Assembly (NCBI GenBank): GCA_002284615.2 | Contig: MU070171.1 | Span: 71,006-103,112, forward strand | Length of the DNA: 32,107 bases | Source: Dunaliella salina | Taxonomy: Eukaryota > Chlorophyta > Chlorophyceae > Chlamydomonadales > Dunaliellaceae | Reading direction: 5' to 3' | Shown here: in pieces, positions 1-14,009 of the stretch | Layout: each line of letters begins with the position of its first letter | Position numbering within the stretch: position 1 is the stretch's first letter | Position numbers and translations under genes: made by a program | Notes under the pieces: model-generated | The model's database searches: none | What the model was told of the DNA's origin: nothing | Seen by the model: the letters and a program-made list of their open reading frames with translations, nothing else

Positions 1-37
<37 letters not shown>
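1..37. repeat. (AC)n microsatellite at the window edge
   Basis: A pure AC dinucleotide run fills the first 37 bases and ends directly before a short exon-like stretch. It probably continues outside the window. Confidence 0.97.
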
Positions 38-39
<2 letters not shown>

Positions 40-49
40 CCGCTCGCAG

Positions 50-107
50 ACGTCGTGGCCTCCGCCGAGCGTGTGTGTCCCACCATCCGCGCAGCGAGGG
101 ATGCCGC
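50..107 (+). pseudogene. Duplicate of the start of the DUF89-gene exon
   Basis: After CGCTCGCAG the sequence reads DVVASAERVCPTIRAARDAA, almost the same as the start of the exon at 197 (one Thr/Ile change, several silent changes). Similarity stops near 107, where the sequence runs into ATGCATG repeats with no clear GT donor. It could be a true upstream exon copy used alternatively, but the abrupt loss of similarity favours a partial exon duplication. The period between the two copies is 147 bp. Confidence 0.6.
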
Positions 108-196
108 ATGCATGTTAAAACAGCCTCAGGACACACACTTGCATGCATGCATGCATCCATGACCTCATGGCCTCAATCACTGCTGTTTGCTTGCAG

Positions 197-4338
<4,142 letters not shown>

Positions 4339-4397
4339 GTGAGTGCTTTCCTGTCATGGATTAGTACGAATATTAAGGGATTTGTACGTACATCTGG

Positions 4398-4524
4398 GGC
4401 AATTCAGACAAACCTGAATGCTTCATTCTTGTGCACCTTGTTGAAGCTCGTGATGATCAGGAAGGAGCGGCTTGCAGCTAAACTGTTTGGACCACATGGC
4501 TCCCTGTACGACTGCGTATGAAAG
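4398..4524 (+). pseudogene. Exon 4, tandem copy 2 (disabled)
   Basis: A full-length copy of exon 4 about 186 bp downstream, still ending in a GTGAGT donor. The acceptor AG has become GG, the Cys-Asp of the core motif reads Cys-Thr, and the penultimate codon is TGA (4519-4521). If spliced in it would end the protein at the family's normal C-terminal region. Confidence 0.75.
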
Positions 4525-4588
4525 GTGAGTGCTTTACTTTTCTGTCATGGATAAGTATGAATGTTAAGGGATTTGTACATACATCTGG

Positions 4589-4715
4589 GGCAATTCAGAC
4601 AAACCTGAATGCTTCATTCTTGTGCAACTTGTTGAAGCTCGTGATGATCAAGAAGGAGCGGCTTGCAGCTAAACTGTTTGGAACACATGGCTCCCTGTAT
4701 GACTGCGTATGTAGG
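4589..4715 (+). pseudogene. Exon 4, tandem copy 3
   Basis: An open copy of exon 4 with a GTGAGT donor at 4716. The acceptor position is GG as in copy 2, and the core reads LCNLLKLVMIK, so the Asp of the C-D motif is Asn. Copies 2 and 3 share these changes and so arose from one another after the first duplication. The period is about 190 bp. Confidence 0.75.
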
Positions 4716-4784
4716 GTGAGTACTTATTTCTGTCACTGACCAGTTTGTATGTAAGTCGGCTCATATTTGTAATATTATTACGTA

Positions 4785-4844
4785 AGGTGGCTCTCAACTA
4801 AACAGTATGGACCACATGGATCCTTGTATGACTGCGTACGTAAG
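4785..4844 (+). pseudogene. Exon 4, partial tandem copy 4
   Basis: Only the 3' half of the exon is present (CTCAACTAAACAGTATGG to the GTACGTAAG end), followed by GTAGTT instead of a normal donor. It marks the end of the tandem exon array. Confidence 0.7.
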
Positions 4845-4849
4845 GTAGT

Positions 4850-5380
4850 TATTTCTGTCATAGATAGAGTATGTGTTCCCTGACACGGATATGAGAAATG
4901 GGATCGCAAGGGAGAGTCCTGTCAGGTTGTGGTGCACGGGATGTTGCAGGAAATGCTTGCCCTGGTAGCAGGGATGGAAATTGGCCTTAAACTTCGGCTT
5001 ATGGGTTGGGATACACTGCTGGATTTGCTGTTTGTGACACAGCAGGGGGGTACAGAAAATCAAAATCCCGTCTAGGCTAGCCTCCCTTGACCCCATGTCT
5101 GCTACCCTCAGACTCCCAGGAACCCCTAGATCCAGGGCAGCCGTTGCGCTCTTTGTTTGACAGAGGCAGCAATGTGAACTTGACTGGAAGTGGTCATGCC
5201 CAGGGGCAAACGCCCCTCGACTGGGCCTCATTGAGAACAACGTCAAGAAATTCTGCTTTTGACGTGTCTCACCCTCTGTGGCTGAAAAGGAGCTCTGAGG
5301 CAGTGTGTGCGAGCACTCATACGCTTGCTCATTTTATGGCCCATTTTTTTAGATGCGACCAACCTTTGTGAAGGGCAGTA
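4850..5380 (+). other. Spacer with a possible ankyrin-like fragment
   Basis: No firm gene. A frame open from 5087 to 5371 contains LRSLFDRGSNVNLTGSGHAQ followed directly by GQTPLDWAS, which resembles one ankyrin repeat (G-x-T-P-L-x-x-A). One motif is weak evidence and could be chance. An open frame on the opposite strand (4794-5246) has no recognisable domain. The terminal exon of the DUF89 gene could lie here, but I could not fix it. Confidence 0.3.
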
Positions 5381-5925
5381 TTCAGAGGAGTTTGCCGGGG
5401 GGGGGGGGGCAAGTGGCGTATTTGCCGGACTTGCTCTTTCTTGTGTCTCTGTCTCAAATCAACCATACCAGCCACTCATTTTCATGGGAAAACTGCATTC
5501 ACCCAAAAATGACGGAAATCGGACCCCAGATCACTCTCCTGGCCTAAGATCATCCCACAACAGGCCGAAGCTCCGCCCTGGGGCCACTTTTTACTCCCAA
5601 ATTTTGTAATTGTCTTTGTAACCAACCCTCATGCACTCTCCTACCACCCAGCATGTTCTAAAATAGGAAAGGAGGAGGTCAATTGTTGACCTTTTGGCAC
5701 CCTCAGTGTTAGATTCATTCTATGGAAAATGGCTGGAATTCTGCTTCTCACCAATCACGGGGTCTTTTTACTCCATTTCTTTTGCAATGATGTTCCTTTG
5801 ATAGAAGGACCTCAAACTTCCATAAATCACCCAAATTGGTGCAGTACGTGGTCTGGAATGAATTTTTGGTGGTGAAAACCAGGGTTTTTGCAATGACATT
5901 TGCGCCGCAGCCGCCAGTTTGGATA
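5380..5925 (+). mobile_element. hAT-like repeat family R, copy a
   Basis: Shares with the other R copies the blocks CATGCCAACCA/AACCATACCAGCC, GATCACTCTCCTGGCC, CTGGGGCCA, the central GGTCAA-TTG-TTGACC palindrome (5677-5691), and the TTTTGCAATGATG and AAATCACCCAAATTGGTGCAGT blocks. The start CAGAGGAGTTTGCCGGGG is a degenerate version of the family terminus. A run of 11 or more G at 5398-5409 lies near this end. It is non-coding. Confidence 0.65.
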
Positions 5926-6160
5926 GCTGCAGAGGAGGAACCCAAAGTTCAAAAGCACCAGTTGCGGCGCACATGTGCTGGGAGCATGCCAAAAGAAGCT
6001 GTTTATAGGCCTCAATAATAGACCCATCTGTGTTAGTTTTATGTGTTGGGAATTGCTTGATGCTGGCATTAGTTCCAACCAGATTTGCTTCAAATGTGTC
6101 CTCGTCATGAAGATAGTCTGCCTTGTCGACATCATGCTGCAAGTTGGTTGAGTTTGTTAA
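5900..6160 (-). pseudogene. Unrecognised protein-like fragment, minus strand
   Basis: A minus-strand frame reads QHDVDKADYLHDEDTFEANL, continues through GTNASIKQFPTHKTNTDGSI and ends near GAFELWVPPL. The composition looks like real protein, but the frame runs out of the hAT-like repeat next to it, has no clear start, and matches no family I know. It may be an exon or a captured fragment. Confidence 0.25.
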
Positions 6161-6220
6161 GATGCTGTTTCAGCTGCAACAATTTCTCGGCCTGCCAAGT
6201 AATTCATCTGCATCTGACGT

Positions 6221-6282
6221 GTGTGACCTCGCCAACCTACATGTGCTTTGCCATTGTACGGCAGTATGAGGAGGGCAAGTGA
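6221..6282. repeat. 60-bp repeat (CCAACCTACATG...TATGAGGAGGGCAAG), copy 1 of 3
   Basis: The segment TGTGACCTCGCCAACCTACATGTGCTTTGCC to CAGTATGAGGAGGGCAAG recurs at about 7882-7935 and 7978-8035. Copy 1 is just outside the left end of the hAT-like element at 6304 and copy 2 is just outside its right end at 7858. The translated core (TYMLFAVxLQYEEGK) is open in copies 1 and 3, so an exon origin is possible. Confidence 0.5.
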
Positions 6283-6303
6283 CCACCAAATACACAAAAC
6301 TAA

Positions 6304-7858
6304 CAGAGGTGGGCGACGGGCCCACATTCCTGAGAATGTTCTTCCCCGCCGATATTTTTCAAATTTGACTAGTCCAACCATTGTAATATCAATAAAAAAG
6401 ACTTTCACCCAAAACTGATGAAAGTCGGTTGACTCTGGATCACTTTCCTTGCCTCAGGTCACCCTAACATGGCCCACAGCTCCACCCTGGGGCCATTTTT
6501 CATCCCCAAAATATTCTCTTAATAACCCTTATATGCAGGGTGCGAGATATACTAGTATATCTGAAAAAATGCTAGTATATACTGAGTATATACTAGCCCA
6601 CGACTCAGGAGTATTGACACCATTTCAGGGTGGGGCAAGGTTATTGACCCCCACAAATCCATTGCTCAAGTGCTTAGACGAAAATATTGAGCCATAAGCG
6701 GAGGAATGAGGCATCAATTCATCCTTACATGCACAACCATCTATGCGGGCGGTTCATGCCCAATATACAAGTTTTTGCAAAATCCTGAAGCATTCGCAAG
6801 CTGTCATTTTGAAGCTGGACATCTCTGGGTTCTCTCTATCAGCTAGCTCAACGCATGAGCCTGTTCAAACAGCTAGAAGATGGGATTCTAGCCCAATGCA
6901 TTCATCTGCAGCTGGACTGCGTCTGATTGGCAGAGGCCATGAACCTGTAAGTCAGAGACTGCTGTGGCCTGCGCTTTGTGCCATGGCTGGATCCTTCCCC
7001 GGTCAGATCCACCTCCATGGGTACGCTGGGCTGATGAGGCTCATGCACCCTTTGCACTTCAGAGCACATGGCTTCTCTGGCAAGTCCTCAGTAATGATGA
7101 TATCATACCTTCGCTTGTGTTCTTTAAGCTGGGTGGGTTGCTGGAGCCTTGCAAGCAGCTCTTCCGGCTTGTACCATGTGCCCAGATGGGCCTGATTTCC
7201 ATTCTCTACCTTGATGACGGCAAATTTTGGGGCCATTTTATTAAATCATCATCCAAGTTGGACTTCGAAATCCCAAAATCGTGCTTGAGCTCAGGAACTC
7301 AGCGCTCTGAGTTTCTGAGTTCGAAATCATATACTAGTATACGACACCCCATATACTAGTATATACTGAGTATATAGTATACAGTATATTCTGACCTCGC
7401 ACCCTGCTTATACGATACTCTAACATCCTGCATATTCAAAAGTGGGAATGAAGGAGGTCAAATTTTGACCTTTTTTGGACCCCCTTAAGCAAGATCTTCT
7501 CTAAGGAAAATGGCTGAAATCCAGTTTCTGACCAACCACTGGGTCTTTTCACTCTCCGGTTTTTTTGCAATGATGATTTTTTGTTTCAAGGACACCAAAT
7601 CATCAAAAATCACCCAATTTGGTACAGTGGCTGGTCAGATATGGTGGGTGCTTGCATGAAAGGTAGGGTTCATGCCGCGGCTGATCAGGCACGTTGGCCG
7701 GGATTGGCAAGATTTAAGCTCAGGTGTGTGAACAGGTCAAAGCAGTCAAAGCATGTGCTACATTTTGGTCCTGAGCTTGAATCTTGCCAGTCCCGGCCAC
7801 CATACCCAAGGAACATTTCAGAAGTACCCCTATTTGAGGCCTTCGTCGCCCACCTCTG
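6304..7858 (+). mobile_element. Non-autonomous hAT-like element (R copy b) with 14-bp TIRs
   Basis: The left end CAGAGGTGGGCGAC (6304-6317) is perfectly inverted at the right end (7845-7858). An 8-bp direct repeat AAAACTAA flanks the element at 6296-6303 and 7860-7867, one base outside the right end. CAGAGGTG-type ends and 8-bp target duplications are typical of the hAT superfamily. Without the nested insert, about 680 bp of non-coding sequence remain, shared with the other R copies, so this is a MITE-like element moved by a transposase encoded elsewhere. Confidence 0.75.
6536..7406 (+). mobile_element. Second hAT-like element (871 bp) nested in the first
   Basis: The ends CAGGGTGCGAG (6536-6546) and CTCGCACCCTG (7396-7406) are perfect inverted repeats, flanked by CTTATATG and CTTATACG, an 8-bp target duplication with one mismatch. 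Several ATACTAGTATAT/TATATACTGAGTATATA palindromes cluster just inside both ends, like the subterminal binding repeats of hAT elements. The interior has open frames (6743-7195 plus, 7003-7236 minus) with no recognised transposase domain and may contain captured sequence. Confidence 0.75.
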
Positions 7859-7869
7859 GAAAACTAATT

Positions 7870-9015
7870 TGTCCTTATCTGACCCTGTGAACCCACATGT
7901 ACTTTGCTGTTGCACTGCAATATGAGAAGGGAAAGTGCTCACCAGGTACGGACGATTAACTTGTCTATCTTTGATCCCTGTGACCTTGCCAACCTACATG
8001 CTCTTTGCCGTTGACCTGCAGTATGAGGAGGGCAAGGGCTCACCATCAACCTGAAGATGTCGGAGAGGATTCCAGCATATATAGGAACAGATTAAGAGTG
8101 GGGTGTTCATTTTTGCAGCAGTGTCCGTTTCATGTACAAAGAGTACTTGATAGAGTTCAGAAATGTTTCGTATTTGACAAAGAATTCCCTTTTCTCTCTT
8201 TTTACTTTGACATAGCACACTTGTTCAATTTTGAGCTCACTCCTGGGTCTGAGCTTCCCACAGAAACCGCAGCAATTCAGGGAAGGACGTGGTTCAACGA
8301 CCGGTGCCTCCCTGGGTTGCCTCCAGACTCGAATTTGGTTCAACCAGTTCCAGGGTTGAGCCCTTGTGGCGGTTTTTCCCCAGTGCCCGCACGCATGATG
8401 ACCCCTTTCCTTAATGAACTGAATGCTTGAGGTGATTACCGATTGCACAACTTTTTTTCTTTTGCCTTCTCCTTTCCTTACCTGGGCTCACAAAGGATTG
8501 AAATTGCAAGGCATTACTTTGCCTACAGTTCTGCAGCACGTTATCCTGGCATCAGGTGATGGTGATACAACGCACTTGCGCAGCATAAGATAATGTATCG
8601 GAGTTGTCTGATCATGCAAATCTTTCCTGGATTTCAGGGTTACACCCACGACTCCTGCAAGTTCAAAAAGACCTCAAGTCCATTATTCTGTTGTCCAAGT
8701 TGGAATGAAAGAAACACATCCTCAAAAGTTTTGCTTGAGAATGATGAAGAGCGCTTGGCTTGTGAGGAACCGGGAAGTTAGGGAAATTGCAGTCACAGTT
8801 TACAGTTTGCAATGGGTTTTAGCCTTCAGCCAGAAAGTTTGGCTGCTCAGCTTTCTCTCTCTCGCAAACCAAGTAAACTCAGGTCAATTAGTCTTACTAG
8901 TGCACACAGGCAGGGGAACACAGGCAGGGATAAAGGACATAAGGCAAATTGCAAACAAGTATAACAGAAAAGAGTTACTCTTGTAAAAACTAGGGAAGTT
9001 TGACGCCCCTACTAA
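7870..9015. other. Gene-poor spacer
   Basis: After copies 2 and 3 of the 60-bp repeat there are scattered short open frames (for example 8005-8430 plus and 8107-8448 minus) with no recognisable motif. A T-rich patch lies near 8448-8480. I see no convincing exon here. Confidence 0.4.
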
Positions 9016-9019
9016 TGGT

Positions 9020-9088
9020 GGAGAGTGCTCTGTTCTCTACACGGAGGGTGCTCTGTTCTTTACACGGAGAGTGCTCTGTCCTCTACAT
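9020..9088 (+). repeat. Three tandem copies of a 23-bp unit
   Basis: GGAGAGTGCTCTGTTCTCTACAC occurs at 9020-9042, 9043-9065 and 9066-9088 with a few substitutions. It abuts the first recognisable retrotransposon sequence. The third copy may encode the L-Y-M-D region of the reverse transcriptase, with the array growing from it after insertion. Confidence 0.85.
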
Positions 9089-9099
9089 GGATGTGTCCC

Positions 9100-9905
9100 A
9101 GACCAAAACACCACCGACAACCACCTTGCAAATAACCTTAGCAGCGGTGCCTTTGCTGATGACCTCCCCTGTCCAACCAGCACAATACAAGACCTGAAAG
9201 CACATGCCAGAAAACACACCCTCTACTCTGAATGGGCCGCACTCATTATTTCTGGCAGCAAGACTAAAGCTACCAGCATTCTACACAGCCATTCCAGAAA
9301 GGAACACAATGGGGTAACTCCTCCACAAGCACTCCATCATAGACTTCAGGGAAAGATAGAATCCGAGGACAGAAGGCCCAGTTCCTCCCATCAAGTGAAA
9401 CCTTCCTCTACCTAGGAGTTCAAATGACAATGGGCCTCACCTGGAAGCACCAGATTCAGCGAATGACTTGTACTTTCAAAAACAAGCTAGATAACCTTGA
9501 CGCATCCTATGCATCCCCACGCCAAGTGCTAAACATAGTCGCACAGTTAGCCTCAACCTCCTAACTAAGCAGATAGAAAACCTCAATACTTTGTCTGAAA
9601 TCTACCTCACCAATCGAAAAGGAACAAATCTGCACTTAAAACGTCAGCTCAGCTGTAACATGCGCACCCGCCAGCTGACTAGCGTACATTCCAGCAAGCT
9701 CCATCTCCTGAAAAATGGCACTTGTGTGTTCAAGGAGGAACTATAACACATTTGTGAAGCCCTCACCTTGCACAAACCACCTCCTCACAACCTCCCTACT
9801 CTCATCACCTGCATTATGCAACCACTGCTGAATATGGGAATCAAAGGCTACATGAGCTTACATCTCGTCGCAAAACTCACATCATCTCAGTTTCTCAACT
9901 TTAGG
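9100..9905 (+). pseudogene. Reverse transcriptase remnant (palm C-terminus, thumb, connector)
   Basis: The catalytic FADDL box is at 9152-9166, followed by TIQDLKAHARKHTLYSEWAA and a G-S-K-T-K-A-T segment. After a frameshift near 9350-9379 comes the YLGVQMTMGLTWKHQI motif of the LINE palm/thumb, then a helical KNKLDNLDASYASPRQVLN. From about 9640 to 9905 a connector reads RTRQLTSVHSSKLHLLKNGT and LLNMGIKGY with one or two stops. RT motifs ahead of the palm are absent, so the copy is truncated at its 5' end within the RT domain. Confidence 0.75.
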
Positions 9906-10061
9906 TAAACACCCCAAGGTGAACAACAAATGCAAAACTGCACTTAACAGGCTGGCAGCTCTTGTCAACCTTGCCCCACATAAGCATTGAAGCAAACACT
10001 CTCCCAGTTTACCGTCATATCAACAACACACATGTAAGCGGCCTTACCAACACGAGCATGG

Positions 10062-10661
10062 GTGGGGAACAGCCCCTCCAAACCCAGGTTTTCCGGCGAA
10101 CAAGCCCCCCACCCAGCTTTATCCCCCCCAGTGAGAGCAGTGCCACTGCCACAGCCTCGCCCCACATCTTACTACACCCATGAGCACACCGGACACCGCC
10201 TCAAGCGTGCAGTCAACCATCCTACACCCATTAATTGTCCTGGAACACAACAAGTTTCAATTGTAATGGATGCGCTATCACTGGAGGAGCCTCTCTGCAA
10301 GAGAACTCGCTCCCATGCTACACTCAGCATCACTCCCACACGAGCTCGAGCTCTCCACCCCTCTGCAGACGGACCCACTGCAAGTCCTGCAACCCTGGCT
10401 CTTGCTGCACAAGATACTACTGCAGAGGGGTCACCCAGCAAACACACTCGCTCAGCATTGAAAAACACCCCTTCTTCTTCCATATCCCAGTCAAGCCAGG
10501 CTTGCCCAAATGATAGCAGTTCACATGCTTGTCTGAACACTGCCCACCATATCCCTACACAGCCCAGCTCCCCAAGCACAAATCACCAACATCAGACAGG
10601 TGATTGTCTAAACCCTCAGACACAAACTCCGCACAGCCTCCATACTCAGACACAGACCTAG
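10062..10661 (+). pseudogene. Low-complexity linker of the retrotransposon polyprotein
   Basis: An open 199-codon stretch rich in Ser, Thr, Pro, His and Gln, starting GNSPSKPRFSGEQAPHPALS and ending in short repeats of T-Q-T. It has no fold signature and is probably disordered. It joins the RT connector upstream to the PHD-like region downstream. It could instead be the start of a separate ORF; the first Met is unremarkable. Confidence 0.5.
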
Positions 10662-10799
10662 AAAGAAGAGGCAACAACTGCTCTACACAGACAGCGAGGT
10701 CATTCCCCCAGCTATCCACTCTCCAAGCTCGCTTTCCCAAGGACCAGACATCTAGAATTATAGGGAAAACGCAGCTAAGAAACTTGCTGAAGAAACTAC

Positions 10800-11591
10800 T
10801 GCTAGCCATGCTGTCAGTTCTATCTTCTATCATGATTTAGATATTAATCACATAGATGATTGGAGAATTTACACAGAAAATAGGAATGAACATTCGCGCT
10901 CCCACACCTACCTCCAAGTACAATATCACACCCATTATGCACCTACGATCATTGAAAAATGGGTCCTGCCACTATCTAAAGAAGCTAACCTTGAGCCTGA
11001 AATTGTCTCAACTGCTGCTCGCACTAATGTTGGGTGTGCCTGCTGCCAGGCATGCAACTACTGCCAAAGTTTTGAAACCGGAACCTTGGAGGATCCATTT
11101 CCTGATATGTATGTTTGTGATGTGTGCCACTGGACGTGTTGTTGGGAAAGCATGAAGGAACCTGGATGCTCTACTCAGATGAGCAAAGACAAGAAATTGC
11201 AACAGCTGACAAATGGGCATGTCCTGCCTGTGCAAGCCTAAATGATGCCCAAAAATTGAAAGAGAGTGGCAGACTAAAAAAGAACTCAGGAGGGTCACAT
11301 GGAAGCCCTTTTGGGAACCAGAAGACCAATAGGAGACATGGCCCAAATTTAAAGTGTTTGCTTAAGTTCGAAGCACAACAGAGCGAGCCCAACCTCTCAA
11401 CACCCACAGCAGATTCTACCCTCTCAAATCTTGAAAGACAGGGCTTTGAAAAACTTAATGGAACCAATGTATGGCAGCAGAAAATGGACACAGGATTGCG
11501 CAACAAAATCACATTTGATACAAACCCCACTAATCCACAAGCAGATATAAAACCTACAGGCTCATGCAAACATTGGATGCGCGAGGTTCAC
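10800..11591 (+). pseudogene. PHD-like zinc-binding segment of the retrotransposon
   Basis: One frame reads CACCQACNYCQSFETG followed by DMYVCDVCHWTCCW near 11036-11145. After a frameshift near 11165-11175 the next frame reads YSDEQRQEIATADKWACPAC (to about 11240). Together these give paired Cys-x2-Cys motifs, a Cys-x2-Cys-His-Trp knuckle and a terminal Cys-Pro-x-Cys, the spacing of a PHD finger. PHD fingers usually read histone tails, and they are documented in the ORF1 proteins of some CR1-type LINEs. The tail (to KHWMREVH) is cut by the LTR element at 11591. Confidence 0.55.
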
Positions 11592-11766
11592 TGTTAAGGT
11601 ATTGTGGTTACATGGCTGGCTGACGCTGGCGAGGTGGACGAGATGAGGGGGATTTACTCCTTTACATGTGTATTCGATATTAATTAAAAGACCAACACTC
11701 AAGATCAGAGGCAAGGTTCACACTTTCTCACAAAAATACTGTTCCAACTGATTTAAATTTATAACA
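11592..11766 (-). repeat. Left LTR (3' LTR if the element is minus)
   Basis: Begins TGTTAAGG and ends TTTATAACA. It shares with the right LTR the block from CATGGCTGGCTGACGCTGGC to TGTGTATTCGATATTAAT and the end GTTCCAACTGATTT. The two LTRs differ by several substitutions and small indels, so the insertion is not recent. Confidence 0.85.
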
Positions 11767-12612
11767 GTTTGGCTCCCTCTCTCAAGGCTGCGTCCTCGCA
11801 GTCAAACAAAAACTCCAAGTGAGAAAATTGAACAGAAATGAGTGAAGTCACGCAGGGAAGAGAAATGAACCATGCAAATGTTTTTCCTTGTCCTTAGGCA
11901 AGCAACAGAGAAAGTCTTCTCAAGATCATGTCTCCTAGCCACCATTATCAGAAAATTGAAATCTGCAAATTTGCTCAACACCTTCTAAAGAGAGCCAGAT
12001 CCACACAGTTTTGCAAACCTGTTATAAAGTAGAAGTGGTCGAAGAACAATTTATGTGAGTTTTTGTCAGCTCAAGCAAAAGACACCACAAAAGAACTGCC
12101 ACAAATTGCAAATAGCCATCACACAGCAAAGACAGGAGTGAGATCAGTATTAGGCTCCCTTGTTTCTCTACATTGGCCAGAATATTGTTCGCATGCAGTT
12201 TGGTGCCTTGTCATGCGTGGGAGCATCTGCGTGCGCTTTGTGTAGCTGGAGCATGAGTGATTGGGATTTGGACCCTGTACCATAGGCTTCTTCTGCAGCC
12301 CCTGCTGCAAACCTGGAGAGACTCCTAGCTTGTGTGCATGTGAACCTGGTGTACCATGTCTCCTTNTGGTGATTCCATGGAGCCACTAGCTGAACAGGCC
12401 AGGAAACCTGTATCTGTGTGTCTTTATGCCTTGTGCCTCAGGGGGCAAGTTTCCCAGTAGACCTCAAGCCTTCAGATACTTATGCAAGAGTGTGCATGCC
12501 CATGCACCAAACCTTTGTTAGTAGAGACCCAGCTGTGCAGTCCTCAGTTCTGCCTTGCAAGCTCCAGTGAGAGCAACTCAGTGTCCTTGTGTTCCTCTTT
12601 GCTCCTTCTGTG

Positions 12613-13072
12613 NNNNNNNNNNNNNNNNNNNNNNNNNNNNNNNNNNNNNNNNNNNNNNNNNNNNNNNNNNNNNNNNNNNNNNNNNNNNNNNNNNNNNNNN
12701 NNNNNNNNNNNNNNNNNNNNNNNNNNNNNNNNNNNNNNNNNNNNNNNNNNNNNNNNNNNNNNNNNNNNNNNNNNNNNNNNNNNNNNNNNNNNNNNNNNNN
12801 NNNNNNNNNNNNNNNNNNNNNNNNNNNNNNNNNNNNNNNNNNNNNNNNNNNNNNNNNNNNNNNNNNNNNNNNNNNNNNNNNNNNNNNNNNNNNNNNNNNN
12901 NNNNNNNNNNNNNNNNNNNNNNNNNNNNNNNNNNNNNNNNNNNNNNNNNNNNNNNNNNNNNNNNNNNNNNNNNNNNNNNNNNNNNNNNNNNNNNNNNNNN
13001 NNNNNNNNNNNNNNNNNNNNNNNNNNNNNNNNNNNNNNNNNNNNNNNNNNNNNNNNNNNNNNNNNNNNNNNN
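12613..13072. other. Assembly gap (460 N)
   Basis: A continuous run of N inside the LTR element. Any open frame spanning it is meaningless. Single N also occur at 12366, 14091, 14208 and 22411. Confidence 0.99.
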
Positions 13073-13839
13073 CAAGCCTCAGGCCCCGCAGCACTCATCG
13101 CAGCGCGGGCCGAGGCGCAGGGGAGCAGCCTTAGCAGAAGGGGCAGCAACTCACAACCCCTGTGCTCCCCAGTACCAATCTCTCCCTTGTCTAGTTGGCG
13201 CAGTGAATTAGACCAGCGAAGTCAGCACACGCGACAGCCTTCATATTTGGGCAGGTGTTCACAAAACCAACAAAGCCAATCTTACAAACAACCCTGGCCT
13301 CCCTTAAAGGTAGCATTGCACCTCCTGCAAAATATACCAGCGAAGAAAATGAAAGAACTCCTCCTAAACCAACAGTTCATAATGTCTGCCCATTACAAGA
13401 GCAGTTACATGCCACTATCACACAGCTTCATCCAACTGCATCCCTCCTCACAAAAACCTGCTTAGGGCAGTCTACAACTCCACCTTTTCAGCGCACTTTC
13501 ATCCACATTACTGCCAGTTGATTTCCCTTAAGCCAGCATATTTTAAACCAGACAATTGCCAGCCACATTTAGTCTCCTCTTAATTCAGCACAATGGCACA
13601 TAGAAAATCGGACAAATCAATCCACCTATTCCAGCGGCCTTGCACAAAATTTTCTGCGCAGGGCTTACATCACCCTTTCTTCCTCTAGACTCAAAAACTT
13701 TCAGGGTTTTCCTCTCAACATCTCATAAAGTTAGCCTTGGTAACATCATTATGCCATACCTCACCCAACAGCCTAGTCTCTGCAATGTGCATCTGCAAAG
13801 GCTCTCTTAAAGCCTCCTTGCTCATGCCTCAATAACAAG

Positions 13840-14009
13840 ATGCTGTGCTTTCCATCTCGCACTGTGTCACTTGAAAGCAGACTGCACCATGCATTCCAGA
13901 AACTGCTCGAGGCTCTGCAGCCTCATTCCAAGATCGTCTATAATAGGATGCTGTGCATTCCACTTGCACTGTGCCACTTGTGACCTGACTGCACCATTGC
14001 ATTCCAGAA
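13840..14009. repeat. 107-bp tandem duplication inside the LTR element
   Basis: The block GATGCTGTGCTTTCCATCTC to GCACCATGCATTCCAGAA (13840-13902) is repeated with changes at 13947-14009. Confidence 0.7.

Noticed and set aside
5087..5371. Ankyrin-repeat protein
   Set aside because: Only one imperfect ankyrin-like motif is visible, with no neighbouring repeats or splice signals, so it is mentioned only as a weak possibility.
10172..10579. Minus-strand frame opposite the retrotransposon linker
   Set aside because: It is a shadow of the low-complexity Ser/Pro/Thr region. The plus strand has the flanking RT and PHD-like domains.
12480..13465. Several open frames over 150 codons across 12613-13072
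   Set aside because: They are mostly unknown bases in an assembly gap.
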